NCBI RefSeq assembly: GCF_001884735.1
Contig: NZ_MJAP01000013.1
Location: 124,001 to 188,000 of the forward strand
Source of the DNA: Natronohydrobacter thiooxidans
Lineage (GTDB): Bacteria; Pseudomonadota; Alphaproteobacteria; Rhodobacterales; Rhodobacteraceae
DNA length: 64,000 nucleotides
Reading direction: 5' to 3'
Below are positions 11,300 to 19,850 of the stretch, in pieces. Below the pieces are notes generated by a model. That model ran no database searches. It had not been told where the DNA came from and saw only the letters and a program-made list of their open reading frames with translations. The stretch's first letter is position 1. Each line of letters begins with the position of its first letter. The translations under genes were made by a program, and so were the position numbers.

Positions 11300-11897
11300 C
11301 GAGGCCGATATATCCGGGCAGCGCCTTGACGCGGCCAAGCCATGCACGCAGGGCAGGGAAGGGGGACAGATCAAAGCCGCCGCGCGTGTCGGCGGTATGG
11401 GTATAGGCGTAGAGGCAGATATCGGCGAGGCTTGCATCCGCCCCCACCAGCCAGTCGCGGGTGGCCAGATGATCCTCCATGATCTGCAGCAGGGCGTTGC
11501 CGCTTTCCAGCAACTCGGCCAGCCGTTCGGGCGTGGCCTGTGCGCGGCGATGCGGGTAGTTCAGCAATGCTGCGCGTACGGCGATCACGCCTTCATGCTG
11601 GTTCTGCTCCCAGAACATCCAGGACAGCATCTGCGCCTGATCCAGCGCATCCCCGGGCACAAAGCGCGTCTCCCGCCCCAGCCAGAACAGGATCGCATTC
11701 GATTCCGGCAAAAGCGTGCCATCGTCGAGTTCCAGCACCGGGGCTTTGCCGAAGGGCATCTTGCCCTCGGCCTTGGCCTGCGCCAGCGACTCCCAGCCAT
11801 ATTCGACATCAATCAGATCTGCCCGCTGGCCAAGCAGCGCCAGCAGCAGCCGCACCTTGTAGCTGTTGCCCGATGTGGGCATTGAATAAAGCCGCAT
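11292..11897 (-). CDS. Glutathione S-transferase family protein
   Basis: GST-fold protein of 201 residues. N-terminal thioredoxin-like domain: [23 protein letters not shown], with [26 protein letters not shown] carrying the cis-Pro and the E-S glutathione-binding pair. The C-terminal helical domain has [16 protein letters not shown]. The start at 11897 is preceded by AGGAGA 9 nt upstream. First gene of a GST-rnhA-TRIC overlapping run. The substrate cannot be inferred. Confidence 0.9.
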   Translation of the reverse strand: MRLYSMPTSGNSYKVRLLLALLGQRADLIDVEYGWESLAQAKAEGKMPFGKAPVLELDDGTLLPESNAILFWLGRETRFVPGDALDQAQMLSWMFWEQNQHEGVIAVRAALLNYPHRRAQATPERLAELLESGNALLQIMEDHLATRDWLVGADASLADICLYAYTHTADTRGGFDLSPFPALRAWLGRVKALPGYIGLDD

Positions 11898-11976
11898 GGC
11901 CCGACTCTCCTGTGCAATGTTCTGTCCGTGGCTTAGCCCAGCCAAAGCCCCAAGGCCAGTGCCAGACGAAGAATGG

Positions 11977-12582
11977 TTATGCGCGTTCGGTAGCAAGGCG
12001 CAGGCCAAGCCCTGCGAAAGACAGCGCAAAGACCCGCTTGAGCCAGGTCATGATCCGTTCCGAACCCAGAACGGCCGTGCGCCCCTGCGCTGCGAGTCCT
12101 GCGTAAAGGACAAAGGTCAGTAAGGTAATCATGGTAAAGGCCAGGCCAAGCTCGATCATCATCGCCGAGGTCGCGCCCGTCGCGGGCAGGAATTGCGGCA
12201 GGAAGGCCACGAAGAACAGGGGCAATTTGGGATTGAGCAGGTTCAGCACAATTCCCCGCCAGACCAGCCGCCCTGCGGGAAGCGGTGCAGCAGGGCTGAT
12301 TGACATGCCTCCGACATCTTTCAGCACAGCCCATGCCATCCACATCAGATAGGCAACTCCCAGATATTTGAGGGTCTGGAATAGGACCGCCGAGGTCAGC
12401 AGGATCGCGGCAAGCCCGCCAAGGGCCACCGCAAGATGAATGACCGTCGCCACAGTGCACCCGAGCGCCGCCCATAGCCCTGCACGCAGCCCGCCCCCCA
12501 GAGTGGTCGAGAGCGTATACACCACCCCGATACCGGGCGTGACACAGACGATGAAGGCGGTCAGCAGGAAATCCCAACTCAT
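11977..12582 (-). CDS. LysE/RhtB family amino-acid exporter
   Basis: Inner-membrane exporter of 201 residues with about six hydrophobic segments. The family N-terminus is clear ([37 protein letters not shown]), as is the motif [19 protein letters not shown]. LysE/RhtB members export amino acids such as lysine, threonine or homoserine lactone; the substrate here is unknown. The ATG overlaps the ispH stop by 4 nt. Confidence 0.92.
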   Translation of the reverse strand: MSWDFLLTAFIVCVTPGIGVVYTLSTTLGGGLRAGLWAALGCTVATVIHLAVALGGLAAILLTSAVLFQTLKYLGVAYLMWMAWAVLKDVGGMSISPAAPLPAGRLVWRGIVLNLLNPKLPLFFVAFLPQFLPATGATSAMMIELGLAFTMITLLTFVLYAGLAAQGRTAVLGSERIMTWLKRVFALSFAGLGLRLATERA

Positions 12583-13532
12583 GCCGGTTCTCTCAATACC
12601 CGTGGCACCTTGAACTCGACCCGCTCCTGCGCGGTCTCCACCAGTTCCACGGTCACATCAAAACGCGCGCGAAACGCATCGATCACTTCATTGACCAGCT
12701 CTTCCGGGGCCGAGGCCCCGGCGGTGATCCCGATGCTGCTTATACCGTCCAGCGCGCGCCAGTCGATCTCGCTTGCGCGCTGCACAAGCTGCGCATAGGC
12801 GCAGCCCTTGGCGCGGCCCACTTCGACCAGTCGCTGTGAATTCGACGAATTGGGCGCGCCGATCACCAAAAGCGCGTCGATCTTCGGCGCAATCGCCTTG
12901 ACCGCTTCCTGCCGGTTGGTGGTGGCATAGCAGATATCTTCCTTATGCGGCCCGACAATCGTGGGAAACCGCGCCCTCAGGGCCGTCACCACCTCGGCTG
13001 TGTCATCCACCGAAAGCGTGGTCTGAGTGATGAAGGCCAGCTTTTGCGGGTCACGCACCACCAGCCCCGCCACATCTGCAGGGGTTTCGACCAGCAGCAC
13101 TTCGCCCTCGGGCAGTTGCCCCATCGTGCCGATGGTTTCGGGATGGCCTGCATGGCCGATCATGACCATCTGCAAGCCGTTCTGATGGTGGCGTTCTGCC
13201 TCGATATGCACCTTGCTGACCAGCGGGCAGGTGGCATCGACATAAAGCATCTCGCGCGCCTGCGCCTCAAGGGGCACCGATTTCGGCACGCCATGCGCCG
13301 AGAAGATCACCGGCCGGTCCAGCGGGCAGTCATCCAGTTCCTCGACAAAGACCGCACCCTTCGCGCGCAGCCCGTCCACGACATATTTGTTATGCACGAT
13401 CTCGTGGCGCACATAGACCGGCGCGCCCCATTTCTCGATTGCCATCTCGACGATCTTGATGGCCCGGTCCACGCCCGCGCAGAACCCGCGCGGGGCCGCG
13501 AGATAGAGGGTCAGGGGGGAGCGGTCAGTCAT
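12579..13532 (-). CDS. ispH: 4-hydroxy-3-methylbut-2-enyl diphosphate reductase
   Basis: Last step of the MEP pathway: converts HMBPP to IPP and DMAPP using a [4Fe-4S] cluster; cytoplasmic. It has 317 residues, the normal length. Cluster cysteines are visible in [23 protein letters not shown] and [11 protein letters not shown], with catalytic-pocket residues in [20 protein letters not shown] and [13 protein letters not shown]. The protein continues into the LysE gene with a 4-nt overlap. The start is the first Met of the family pattern ([13 protein letters not shown]). Confidence 0.97.
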   Translation of the reverse strand: MTDRSPLTLYLAAPRGFCAGVDRAIKIVEMAIEKWGAPVYVRHEIVHNKYVVDGLRAKGAVFVEELDDCPLDRPVIFSAHGVPKSVPLEAQAREMLYVDATCPLVSKVHIEAERHHQNGLQMVMIGHAGHPETIGTMGQLPEGEVLLVETPADVAGLVVRDPQKLAFITQTTLSVDDTAEVVTALRARFPTIVGPHKEDICYATTNRQEAVKAIAPKIDALLVIGAPNSSNSQRLVEVGRAKGCAYAQLVQRASEIDWRALDGISSIGITAGASAPEELVNEVIDAFRARFDVTVELVETAQERVEFKVPRVLREPA

Positions 13533-13592
13533 GGTCTGGCCCTTTCGATCACAAGGCCAGACCTAACCTTTGAGCGCCCGCGCGTCCAGCCC

Positions 13593-14693
13593 TCAGCCCG
13601 CGACGCAATCGGCAATCGCCTGCGCCATGTTGCGCATCAGCGTCGGGTACAGATCCGCGCCCGGCTCCAGCGTCACGCCTTCGGGGTCAAGCTCTGCACC
13701 CACGCGCACTTCGGTGCCCTCGATCACCATATCGATATAGCGCGAGGAATGATTGACCTCGGGGAAGATGCAGACCGCACCAGCATCGCGCAACTGATCG
13801 CGCAATTCGCTCAGCCGCTGTGCGCCGGGGGCGGCAGCATCACCGAGCGCGATAGTGCCTGCGATATTCAGCCCGAACTGGCGGGCGAGATAGCCATAGG
13901 CGTCATGGAACATGATGAGAGGCGCGTCACCGACAGGCGCGAGAATCGCCTGCAGCTCATTGGCAAGCTCTGCAATTTCCGCACCCGCGGCAGAGGCGTT
14001 GGCGGCGAAGGTCTCGGCATTGGCCGGGTCATGCTCGGCCAGTTCCGCCGCGATCAGGTCAAGCCAGACGGCGATATTGTCGGTATTCATCCAGGCATGC
14101 GGATCGGTTCCGTCATGGCTGTGCCCGTGGTCATGCGCGTGGCCGTGGTCGTCGTGGGAATGCCCATGGTCATCGTGCGAGTGGCCATGGTCGTCGTGCG
14201 AATGGCCGTGATCTTCGTGCGAATGCCCGTGGTCATCGTGGGAGTGCCCATGGTCATCGTGGGAGTGCCCGTGGTCATCGTGGGAATGCCCGTGGTCATC
14301 GTGGGAATGCCCGTGTTCGTCATTGGAGTGCCCATGGTCATCATGCGCATGACCCTGCGCATAGTCCTGCAGGCGCAGCCCCTCGGCCTCCAGCAGCGTC
14401 ACCACCTCGCCTTGCGCCTCGACCCCTGCGATCGCGCGCGCCATCCAGGGTGTCATGTCCGGCCCCATCCAGAAAATCAGCTCCGCATCGGCCAGATTGC
14501 GCGCCTGCGAGGGGCGTAGCTGGAAGCTATGCGGATCGCCGCCCTGATCCAGCAGCAGATCCGGCGTGCCGGTCTCACCCATCACCATAGAGACCAGCGA
14601 ATGCGTCACCTGAAAATCGGTCGTCACCCGCAGATCCTGTGCCGCAAGCGGTGTGGCCATCATGGCGCAGGCCATGGCAAGTGAGTAGCGCAT
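13593..14693 (-). CDS. znuA: Zinc ABC transporter substrate-binding protein with a long His/Asp repeat
   Basis: Periplasmic zinc-binding protein of the cluster A-I family, 366 residues, with a signal peptide ([13 protein letters not shown]). Zn-ligand histidines are expected in [34 protein letters not shown] and the Asp region near the C-terminus. Between residues about 117 and 198 lies a metal-binding loop made of about ten heptads of the form GHSHDDH, far longer than in many ZnuA proteins, coded by a 21-bp tandem DNA repeat. It faces zur-znuC-znuB across a Zur-type operator. An AGGAG Shine-Dalgarno is present. Confidence 0.96.
   Translation of the reverse strand: MRYSLAMACAMMATPLAAQDLRVTTDFQVTHSLVSMVMGETGTPDLLLDQGGDPHSFQLRPSQARNLADAELIFWMGPDMTPWMARAIAGVEAQGEVVTLLEAEGLRLQDYAQGHAHDDHGHSNDEHGHSHDDHGHSHDDHGHSHDDHGHSHDDHGHSHEDHGHSHDDHGHSHDDHGHSHDDHGHAHDHGHSHDGTDPHAWMNTDNIAVWLDLIAAELAEHDPANAETFAANASAAGAEIAELANELQAILAPVGDAPLIMFHDAYGYLARQFGLNIAGTIALGDAAAPGAQRLSELRDQLRDAGAVCIFPEVNHSSRYIDMVIEGTEVRVGAELDPEGVTLEPGADLYPTLMRNMAQAIADCVAG
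14110..14350 (-). repeat. 21-bp tandem repeat inside znuA (His/Asp heptads)
   Basis: About ten near-identical 21-bp units coding GH[SA][HN][DE][DE]H. Units differ by synonymous or conservative changes (HSN, DEH, EDH), which indicates expansion and contraction within the coding frame. It is a coding minisatellite, not a CRISPR array, because there are no unique spacers. Confidence 0.9.
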
Positions 14694-14733
14694 CCTGTTC
14701 TCCTTGTGCTATGTCTGGGCAGGCTTATCTAAC

Positions 14734-14746
14734 GTTATATCATAAC
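14734..14746. promoter_or_regulatory. Predicted Zur operator
   Basis: Inverted repeat GTTAT-ATC-ATAAC in the 69-nt space between the divergent znuA and zur starts. AT-rich dyads with GTTAT/ATAAC arms are typical of Fur/Zur-family sites, and position and context (Zur gene adjacent) support control of both directions. Confidence 0.7.
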
Positions 14747-14762
14747 AGTCAAGGCAAGGCAG

Positions 14763-15260
14763 ATGACACCACAAGACCACGGCCCCGGTTTTTGTTGCGC
14801 GGACCATAGCGGCGCGGCCAATGTCACGGCGATCCTGACCGAGGCCGAGACGCGCGCCCGCGCGCAAGGCGCGCGTCTGACCCCGGTGCGGCGGCGCACG
14901 CTGGAAATCCTGCTGCAGGCGCATGGCGCGCTTGGCGCCTATGAGGTGCTGGAAAAACTCAGCACCGAAGGGTTCGGCAGCCAGCCACCGGTTGCCTATC
15001 GCGCGCTGAACTTCCTTGTGGATCACGGGCTTGCGCATCGCATCCGGCGGCTCAACGCCTTTACCGCCTGCGCCCATCCCGGCCATGACCACCGCGCGGC
15101 CTTTCTGATCTGCGAGAGCTGCAACAGTGTGACCGAGGCCGATGCCGGTGCCGTCAGTGCCGCACTCGATCAGGCCGCGCAATCCGCAGGCTTTCATCTG
15201 AACCGCGCCACGATCGAGGCTGTGGGCCAGTGCAGCGCCTGCCGGGATAGCGCTGCATGA
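14763..15260 (+). CDS. zur: Zinc uptake regulator (Fur family)
   Basis: DNA-binding repressor of 165 residues that shuts zinc uptake genes when zinc is plentiful. Winged helix around residues 35-95 (ARLTPVRRRTLEILLQ, GAYEVLEKLSTEGFGSQPPVAYRALNFLVDHGLAHRI). Metal-site residues: HPGHDHRAAFLICESCNSV, with the structural CxxC, and a second CSAC near the C-terminus. The stop overlaps the znuC ATG by 4 nt, so regulator and transporter are one operon. It probably autoregulates through the operator at 14734-14746. Confidence 0.94.
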   Translation: MTPQDHGPGFCCADHSGAANVTAILTEAETRARAQGARLTPVRRRTLEILLQAHGALGAYEVLEKLSTEGFGSQPPVAYRALNFLVDHGLAHRIRRLNAFTACAHPGHDHRAAFLICESCNSVTEADAGAVSAALDQAAQSAGFHLNRATIEAVGQCSACRDSAA

Positions 15261-16021
15261 GCCTGATCACAGCAAATTCAGTCGGCGTCAGCTATACCGG
15301 ACGCCGCGTCTTGTTCGACATTGATTTTCAGATCAACCGGGGCGAGATCGTCACCATCGTCGGCCCCAACGGCTCTGGCAAGACCAGTTTCCTGCGCGTG
15401 CTTCTGGGCGTCGTCGCGCCTGACAAGGGCCGCATCACCCGCGCGAAGGGGCTGCGTATCGGCTATGTGCCGCAACGCCTGCACCTTGACCCCGGACTGC
15501 CCATGCCGGTGTCACGCTTCCTGTCTCTGCCCAGCCGCCAAAGCCCGCAGGCTATTGCCGCGATTCTGGAGCGCGTGGGCGTCCCCGATGTGGCGCGGCA
15601 GAACATGGCCACTCTGTCGGGCGGGCAGTTCCAGCGCGTGCTTCTGGCCCGCGCGCTGCTGACCCGGCCCGATATCCTGATGCTGGATGAGCCCACTGCC
15701 GGGCTGGACCAGCCCGGTGTTGCGGCGTTCTACCGGCTGATCGAGGATGTGCGGCGCGAAATGAATTGCGCGGTCCTGTCGGTCAGCCATGACCTGCATG
15801 TGGTGATGAGTGCCTCGGACCGGGTGATCTGCATCAACGGTCATATCTGCTGCGAAGGCGCGCCGCAGGTGGTGCGCGCCGCGCCCGAATATCGCGCGCT
15901 TTTCGGGCTTGGCACGGGTGGCGCGCTGGCACTCTACCAGCACAGCCATGACCATGTGCATGACGAAGATTGCGACCACGACCACAACCATACGAAGGAG
16001 CATGCCCATCATGCTGGATGA
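15257..16021 (+). CDS. znuC: Zinc ABC transporter ATP-binding protein
   Basis: ATPase subunit of the zinc importer, 254 residues. Walker A GPNGSGKTS, Q-loop YVPQRL, signature LSGGQFQR, Walker B ILMLDEPTAGLD and the switch His in SVSHDLHVV are all present. The C-terminus carries a His-rich tail (HSHDHVHDEDCDHDHNH), probably a zinc-sensing or zinc-storing extension. It overlaps zur by 4 nt and znuB by 11 nt. Confidence 0.96.
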   Translation: MSLITANSVGVSYTGRRVLFDIDFQINRGEIVTIVGPNGSGKTSFLRVLLGVVAPDKGRITRAKGLRIGYVPQRLHLDPGLPMPVSRFLSLPSRQSPQAIAAILERVGVPDVARQNMATLSGGQFQRVLLARALLTRPDILMLDEPTAGLDQPGVAAFYRLIEDVRREMNCAVLSVSHDLHVVMSASDRVICINGHICCEGAPQVVRAAPEYRALFGLGTGGALALYQHSHDHVHDEDCDHDHNHTKEHAHHAG

Positions 16022-16814
16022 TTTCCTGATGCGCGCGCTGCTGGCCGGGCTGGCCGTGGCCATCGCCACCGGCCCGCTGGGCTGTTTCGTGGTCTGGCGG
16101 CGCATGGCCTATTTCGGCGATGCGACGGCCCATGCGGCGATCCTCGGCGTGGCGCTGGCGCTCGGCTTCCAGATCAGCATTTTCATCGGCACGATGGTCG
16201 TGGCGCTGATCATGGCGATGGTTGTGGCCACGTTGGCAGGGCGCGGCTGGGCGATGGATACCACGCTCGGCGTTCTGGCCCATTCGGCGCTGGCCTTCGG
16301 TCTGGTGGCCGTATCCTTCCTGCCCAATGTGCGCGTCGATCTGACCGCCTATCTCTTTGGCGATATCCTTGCAGTCTCGCGCTTTGATCTCGCGGTGATC
16401 GTGCTCGGCTCCGCGCTGGTCCTGGGGCTGATCCTGTGGCGCTGGCAGGGGCTGCTCATGGCCACGCTCAGCGAGGATCTGGCGCAATCGGCGGGGATCA
16501 ATCCGGGGAGCGAACGCATGGTGCTGACGCTCGCGCTGGCGGTGGTCGTCGCGGTCGCGCTGAAGATCGTCGGCGCGCTTCTGATCGCAGCACTGCTGAT
16601 CATTCCGGCCGCCGCCGCGCGTAACCTCGCGCGCTCGCCCGAGATGATGGCCGCTTTCGCCATGGCCATCGGCGCCGTGTCGGTCTTTGGCGGATTGCAA
16701 CTGTCACTGGCGCGGGACACGCCCTCCGGCCCCTCTATCGTGGTGATTGCCGCGCTGATCTTTCTGGCCACCACACTCGGCGCGGCGCTGGTTCAGAACC
16801 GATCAGCCCGGTAA
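16011..16814 (+). CDS. znuB: Zinc ABC transporter permease
   Basis: Membrane subunit of the zinc importer, 267 residues with about eight TM segments, ABC-3 family (FLMRALLAGLAVAIATGPLGCFVVWRRMAYFGDATAHAAILG; LLIAALLIIPAAAARNLARSPEMM). The ATG at 16011 has GGAG 10 nt upstream; the ATG at 16002 has only a 1-nt spacer. It starts inside the end of znuC. The 3' end overlaps the convergent DadA-like gene by 22 nt. Confidence 0.95.
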   Translation: MLDDFLMRALLAGLAVAIATGPLGCFVVWRRMAYFGDATAHAAILGVALALGFQISIFIGTMVVALIMAMVVATLAGRGWAMDTTLGVLAHSALAFGLVAVSFLPNVRVDLTAYLFGDILAVSRFDLAVIVLGSALVLGLILWRWQGLLMATLSEDLAQSAGINPGSERMVLTLALAVVVAVALKIVGALLIAALLIIPAAAARNLARSPEMMAAFAMAIGAVSVFGGLQLSLARDTPSGPSIVVIAALIFLATTLGAALVQNRSAR

Positions 16815-18022
16815 GGCGCAAGGTCGAGTTCCGGCGCGCGCCCCGTCACCAGCGCCGTGACCAGCCGCGCGGTTATGGGCGCAAGGGTCAGACCCAGATG
16901 GCCATGACCGAAAGCATGGATCACCTCTGGCCCGGCGCGGGACGGGCCGATGACCGGGCGCGAATCGGGCAGCGAGGGGCGGCAGCCCATCCAGCGCCGG
17001 TCCGGTTCCGGCAGATCGGGCAGGATCGCGCGTGCGCCGCGTTCCAGCACGGCCCAGCGATGCTCTGAGGCGGGCGCGTCCAGCCCGCCCAGTTCCACCG
17101 TACCTGCCACCCGCAGCCGACCCGCCATCGGGCAGAAATAGAAGCCGCGCGAAACCGGTGTCATCTGCCGGATCAGGCGCGGGGCAGGGCTGTCATATTC
17201 CAGATGATAGCCGCGCTCGGTATCCAGCGGCACCCGGTCGCCTGCCTGCGCGGCAAATGCGCGCGACCATGCGCCCGCCGCGATGACCACGCGCCGCGCG
17301 TTCAGATGCAGTCCTTCGCCGCGCAGCGTGACCTGCCCCTTGCCACGCTTCAGCCGCGTGACCCGCGCCGCGATCCGTTCCACCCCCGCAGCCGTGACCG
17401 CCACGCGCAGGCGGCGCAGCATCTGGCCGGGATCATCAAGCGTGATCGTGTTGGGAAAGAAGGCCGCGCCCAGACCAATCCCCTCGGGCAGGCCCGGCTG
17501 CAACTGCCCGAGTTCGGCGCGGCTGATCTCTTCGACCGCAACCCCATGCGCGCGGTAAGTCTCGAACCGCGTGCCGCGCCGGTCAGCCTCGGTCTCGAAC
17601 AGATAGAGCGAGCCCAGGGGCTTGAGCAGATCCTGCCCGCTAATCTGCGCAGCAAGCTCTTTCCAGCTTGATGCCGCAGGCGCGAGCAGGGCCGCAATGG
17701 CCTGCGCATTCAGCCGCGCGCGTCCGGGCAGCGATTCGCGGGCAAAGCGGAGCAGCCATGGCGCCAGCGCAAGGGCAGGGCGGATGGCCAGCGGGCTGTC
17801 GCGGTTGAAAAGCAGCGCAGGCAGGTTGCGCAGCACATCGGGCGTGCCGACAGGCATGACCGCATAATCCGCGATCACACCCGCATTGCCATAGGAGGCG
17901 CCGCTCTCGTCATCTTCGGGTGCGATCAGCGTGACCTGATGCCCGGCCTCTGCCAGATGCAGGGCACAGGCCAGCCCCACGACCCCCGCGCCGATAATGG
18001 CGATTTCGCTATCCTGCTGCAT
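16793..18022 (-). CDS. FAD-dependent D-amino-acid dehydrogenase-like oxidoreductase (DadA family)
   Basis: Flavoprotein of the DAO/DadA superfamily, 409 residues, predicted to oxidise a D-amino acid or a related amine. N-terminal dinucleotide-binding motif IAIIGAGVVGLACALHLAEAGHQVTLI, then SGASYGNAGVIADYAVMP as in DadA, and a C-terminal FAD segment (GPEVIHAFGHGHLGLTLAPITARL). Substrate not predictable. Start taken at MQQDSE (18022); Met codons 30 and 54 nt upstream are possible, and no strong Shine-Dalgarno decides. Convergent with znuB. Confidence 0.88.
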   Translation of the reverse strand: MQQDSEIAIIGAGVVGLACALHLAEAGHQVTLIAPEDDESGASYGNAGVIADYAVMPVGTPDVLRNLPALLFNRDSPLAIRPALALAPWLLRFARESLPGRARLNAQAIAALLAPAASSWKELAAQISGQDLLKPLGSLYLFETEADRRGTRFETYRAHGVAVEEISRAELGQLQPGLPEGIGLGAAFFPNTITLDDPGQMLRRLRVAVTAAGVERIAARVTRLKRGKGQVTLRGEGLHLNARRVVIAAGAWSRAFAAQAGDRVPLDTERGYHLEYDSPAPRLIRQMTPVSRGFYFCPMAGRLRVAGTVELGGLDAPASEHRWAVLERGARAILPDLPEPDRRWMGCRPSLPDSRPVIGPSRAGPEVIHAFGHGHLGLTLAPITARLVTALVTGRAPELDLAPYRADRF

Positions 18023-18195
18023 GAACGCGCTCTCATCTGCCCAGCCTGTCATGCCAAGCCAATGCGCCGACAGCAAGCCCTGCCATCATCAGGTAGCATT
18101 GTCGGCGCCGCATGTCCGACACCGCGTGCGAAGCAGTGAAACCCACCTGCCATCGGTGTTCCCTGTTGATGCCCGTGTCCCCAAGCCCCGCGCGC

Positions 18196-18825
18196 TTATC
18201 CGCCCAGCACCAGAGCGCGCGGGCGCTGATTGTCATCGAGCAGATAGAGCGCATCTTCGCCGATTGCCGCCACCGTGCCGCCCTCCAGCAGATCACCCTG
18301 TTGCAGCCGCGCGATCCGGCCATCGGGCAGGCGCACCAAGGCATGCCGCACCCCGTTTTGCTGCACGACTGCGATCAGGGTCAGGTCATCAAGCGCGATC
18401 CGCCCTGCCTCGGTCGCCATATCCAGCATGCTGCGCCCCGGCGGCAGAACGAAATTGCGCGTGGTCCGGGTCTCGAAACTCAGCGGCAGGGGCGCAAAGG
18501 CATGGGCCAGAACCGGGCGTTCCGGTTCGACCGGTTCGGGCACGGATGCCTGCGCAACGGAAGGGGGCGCAGCCGTCATGCTTTCCCCGGCGAGATCTTG
18601 CGGTGACTGGCAGAAGGCCCCCGGTCGCGCGCAATAGTCCAGCCCCGCGCTGACCGCGATCAGGGCGGCAAGACTGAAAGCGACGGCAGCAAGCACATCG
18701 CGCCAGCTGAGCCCGCGCGCAGCGGGCCGCACCGGGGGCGGCACGCTCGCCTGCTCAGGCAGGAAAGAACGGCCTGCGCGCCTGCGGCGGCGCGGGCTGT
18801 GCAAAGGCGCGGCGCGATCCTGCAT
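18196..18825 (-). CDS. Small bitopic protein with PilP/GspC-like C-terminal domain
   Basis: Protein of 209 residues: basic N-terminus (SPRRRRRAGR), one TM helix (VLAAVAFSLAALIAVSAGLDY, about 45-65), a Pro-rich linker, and a C-terminal region (LTLIAVVQQNGVRHALVRLPDGRIARLQQGDLLEGGTVAAI) resembling PilP or GspC homology domains. The same pattern ends the 1074-residue protein at 4272-7496. ATG 18825 has AGGA 7 nt upstream; an alternative TTG start at 18921 would overlap the ghrA stop. Last gene of the mre-mrd-rod-ghrA run. Function unknown; no secretion genes are near. Confidence 0.78.
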   Translation of the reverse strand: MQDRAAPLHSPRRRRRAGRSFLPEQASVPPPVRPAARGLSWRDVLAAVAFSLAALIAVSAGLDYCARPGAFCQSPQDLAGESMTAAPPSVAQASVPEPVEPERPVLAHAFAPLPLSFETRTTRNFVLPPGRSMLDMATEAGRIALDDLTLIAVVQQNGVRHALVRLPDGRIARLQQGDLLEGGTVAAIGEDALYLLDDNQRPRALVLGG

Positions 18826-18917
18826 CGACAGATCCTGACTTGCGGCCCTCAGTCTAGCCCGAAACCTAGCACCGATCCATTGCCAATCTCTGAACAAATC
18901 CCGGCACTCGGTCGGGT

Positions 18918-19850
18918 TCAATACCCGCGCGCGCGACAGACCTCATTCAAGAGCGGTGCACCGCCTTCCACCCGTGCGATATTCCCGACAATCACCCGCG
19001 CTGCCGTCTCGGTGCGGGTGGCCGCCGCGATATGCGGTGTGACCGTGACCTTCGGATGGTGCCAGAACGCATGATCCTCGGGCAGCGGCTCGGTGCGGAA
19101 CACATCCAGCGTGGCATGCTGCACCGGCCCGGCGTCCAGCGCGTCGATCAGTGCGGCCTCATCAATCAGCGCGCCGCGTCCGGGGTTGATCAGACACAGG
19201 CCCGGACGGCAAAAGCCAAACCGCCGCGCATCGAGCAGATTCTCGGTCGTGCTGGTATGCGGCAGCAAAGTCACAAGAATTTCAGATTGTTGCAGGACGG
19301 TCTTCAAGCCCTCATCGCCGTGATGACAGGTGATCCCCGGCAGCGATTTCGGGCTGCGCGACCAGCCGATCACCTGAAATCCCAAGCCCCGCAAAGCATC
19401 CGCGCAGGCCTGTCCCAGCGCGCCAAGGCCAAGAAATCCCACCACCCGCGCCTCGGCCAGCGGCGGGGGCTCCGCCGCCCATTCGCCTGCCCGCGCATGG
19501 ATATGCGCGTCGAGCCCCAGATGATAGCGCAGCACATGGCCCGTGACATATTCGACCATACCCCTGGTCAGCGCCGGATCCACCATGCGCGCCAGCGGCT
19601 GGGTCAGCGTCGGATTGCCCACGATCCGTTCCACCCCGGCCCATAGGCTGAGCACGGCCTTGCAGCGCGTGAATGGGCTGAAATCGCGCAGGGGGTTCGC
19701 CGGGGCATAGATGATGTAATCCACGCTCTCGGGCGGGGCTTCAGTGACCAGCGCGGCCTCCAGACCCGCCTCGGCCAGCGCATCTTTCAGATGCGGTGCA
19801 TATTCGGCGAAATCGCCCTCACCAGCGGCAAAGAGGATGGTCAGCGTCAT
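18918..19850 (-). CDS. ghrA: Glyoxylate/hydroxypyruvate reductase A
   Basis: NAD(P)H-dependent D-2-hydroxyacid dehydrogenase, 310 residues. Nucleotide-binding motif VGFLGLGALGQACADALRGLGFQVIGWSRS, catalytic Arg/Glu/His set in LINPGRGALIDEAALIDAL, LDVFRTEPLPEDHAFWHHPKVTVTPHIAA. The overall pattern (LWAGVERIV, TRGMVEYVTGHVL) fits the GhrA subfamily. It overlaps the rodA stop by 4 nt and so is transcribed with the cell-wall genes, which is not an obvious metabolic partnership. Confidence 0.92.
   Translation of the reverse strand: MTLTILFAAGEGDFAEYAPHLKDALAEAGLEAALVTEAPPESVDYIIYAPANPLRDFSPFTRCKAVLSLWAGVERIVGNPTLTQPLARMVDPALTRGMVEYVTGHVLRYHLGLDAHIHARAGEWAAEPPPLAEARVVGFLGLGALGQACADALRGLGFQVIGWSRSPKSLPGITCHHGDEGLKTVLQQSEILVTLLPHTSTTENLLDARRFGFCRPGLCLINPGRGALIDEAALIDALDAGPVQHATLDVFRTEPLPEDHAFWHHPKVTVTPHIAAATRTETAARVIVGNIARVEGGAPLLNEVCRARGY

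Noticed and set aside
14110..14350. CRISPR-like array of short repeats
   Set aside because: The 21-bp units are contiguous with no unique spacers and code for the His/Asp heptads of ZnuA.
12945..14519. Plus-strand open frame of 524 codons
   Set aside because: It lies opposite ispH and znuA; the repetitive VVVxMPMVIV pattern is the reverse of the ZnuA His repeat, and no start signal is seen.
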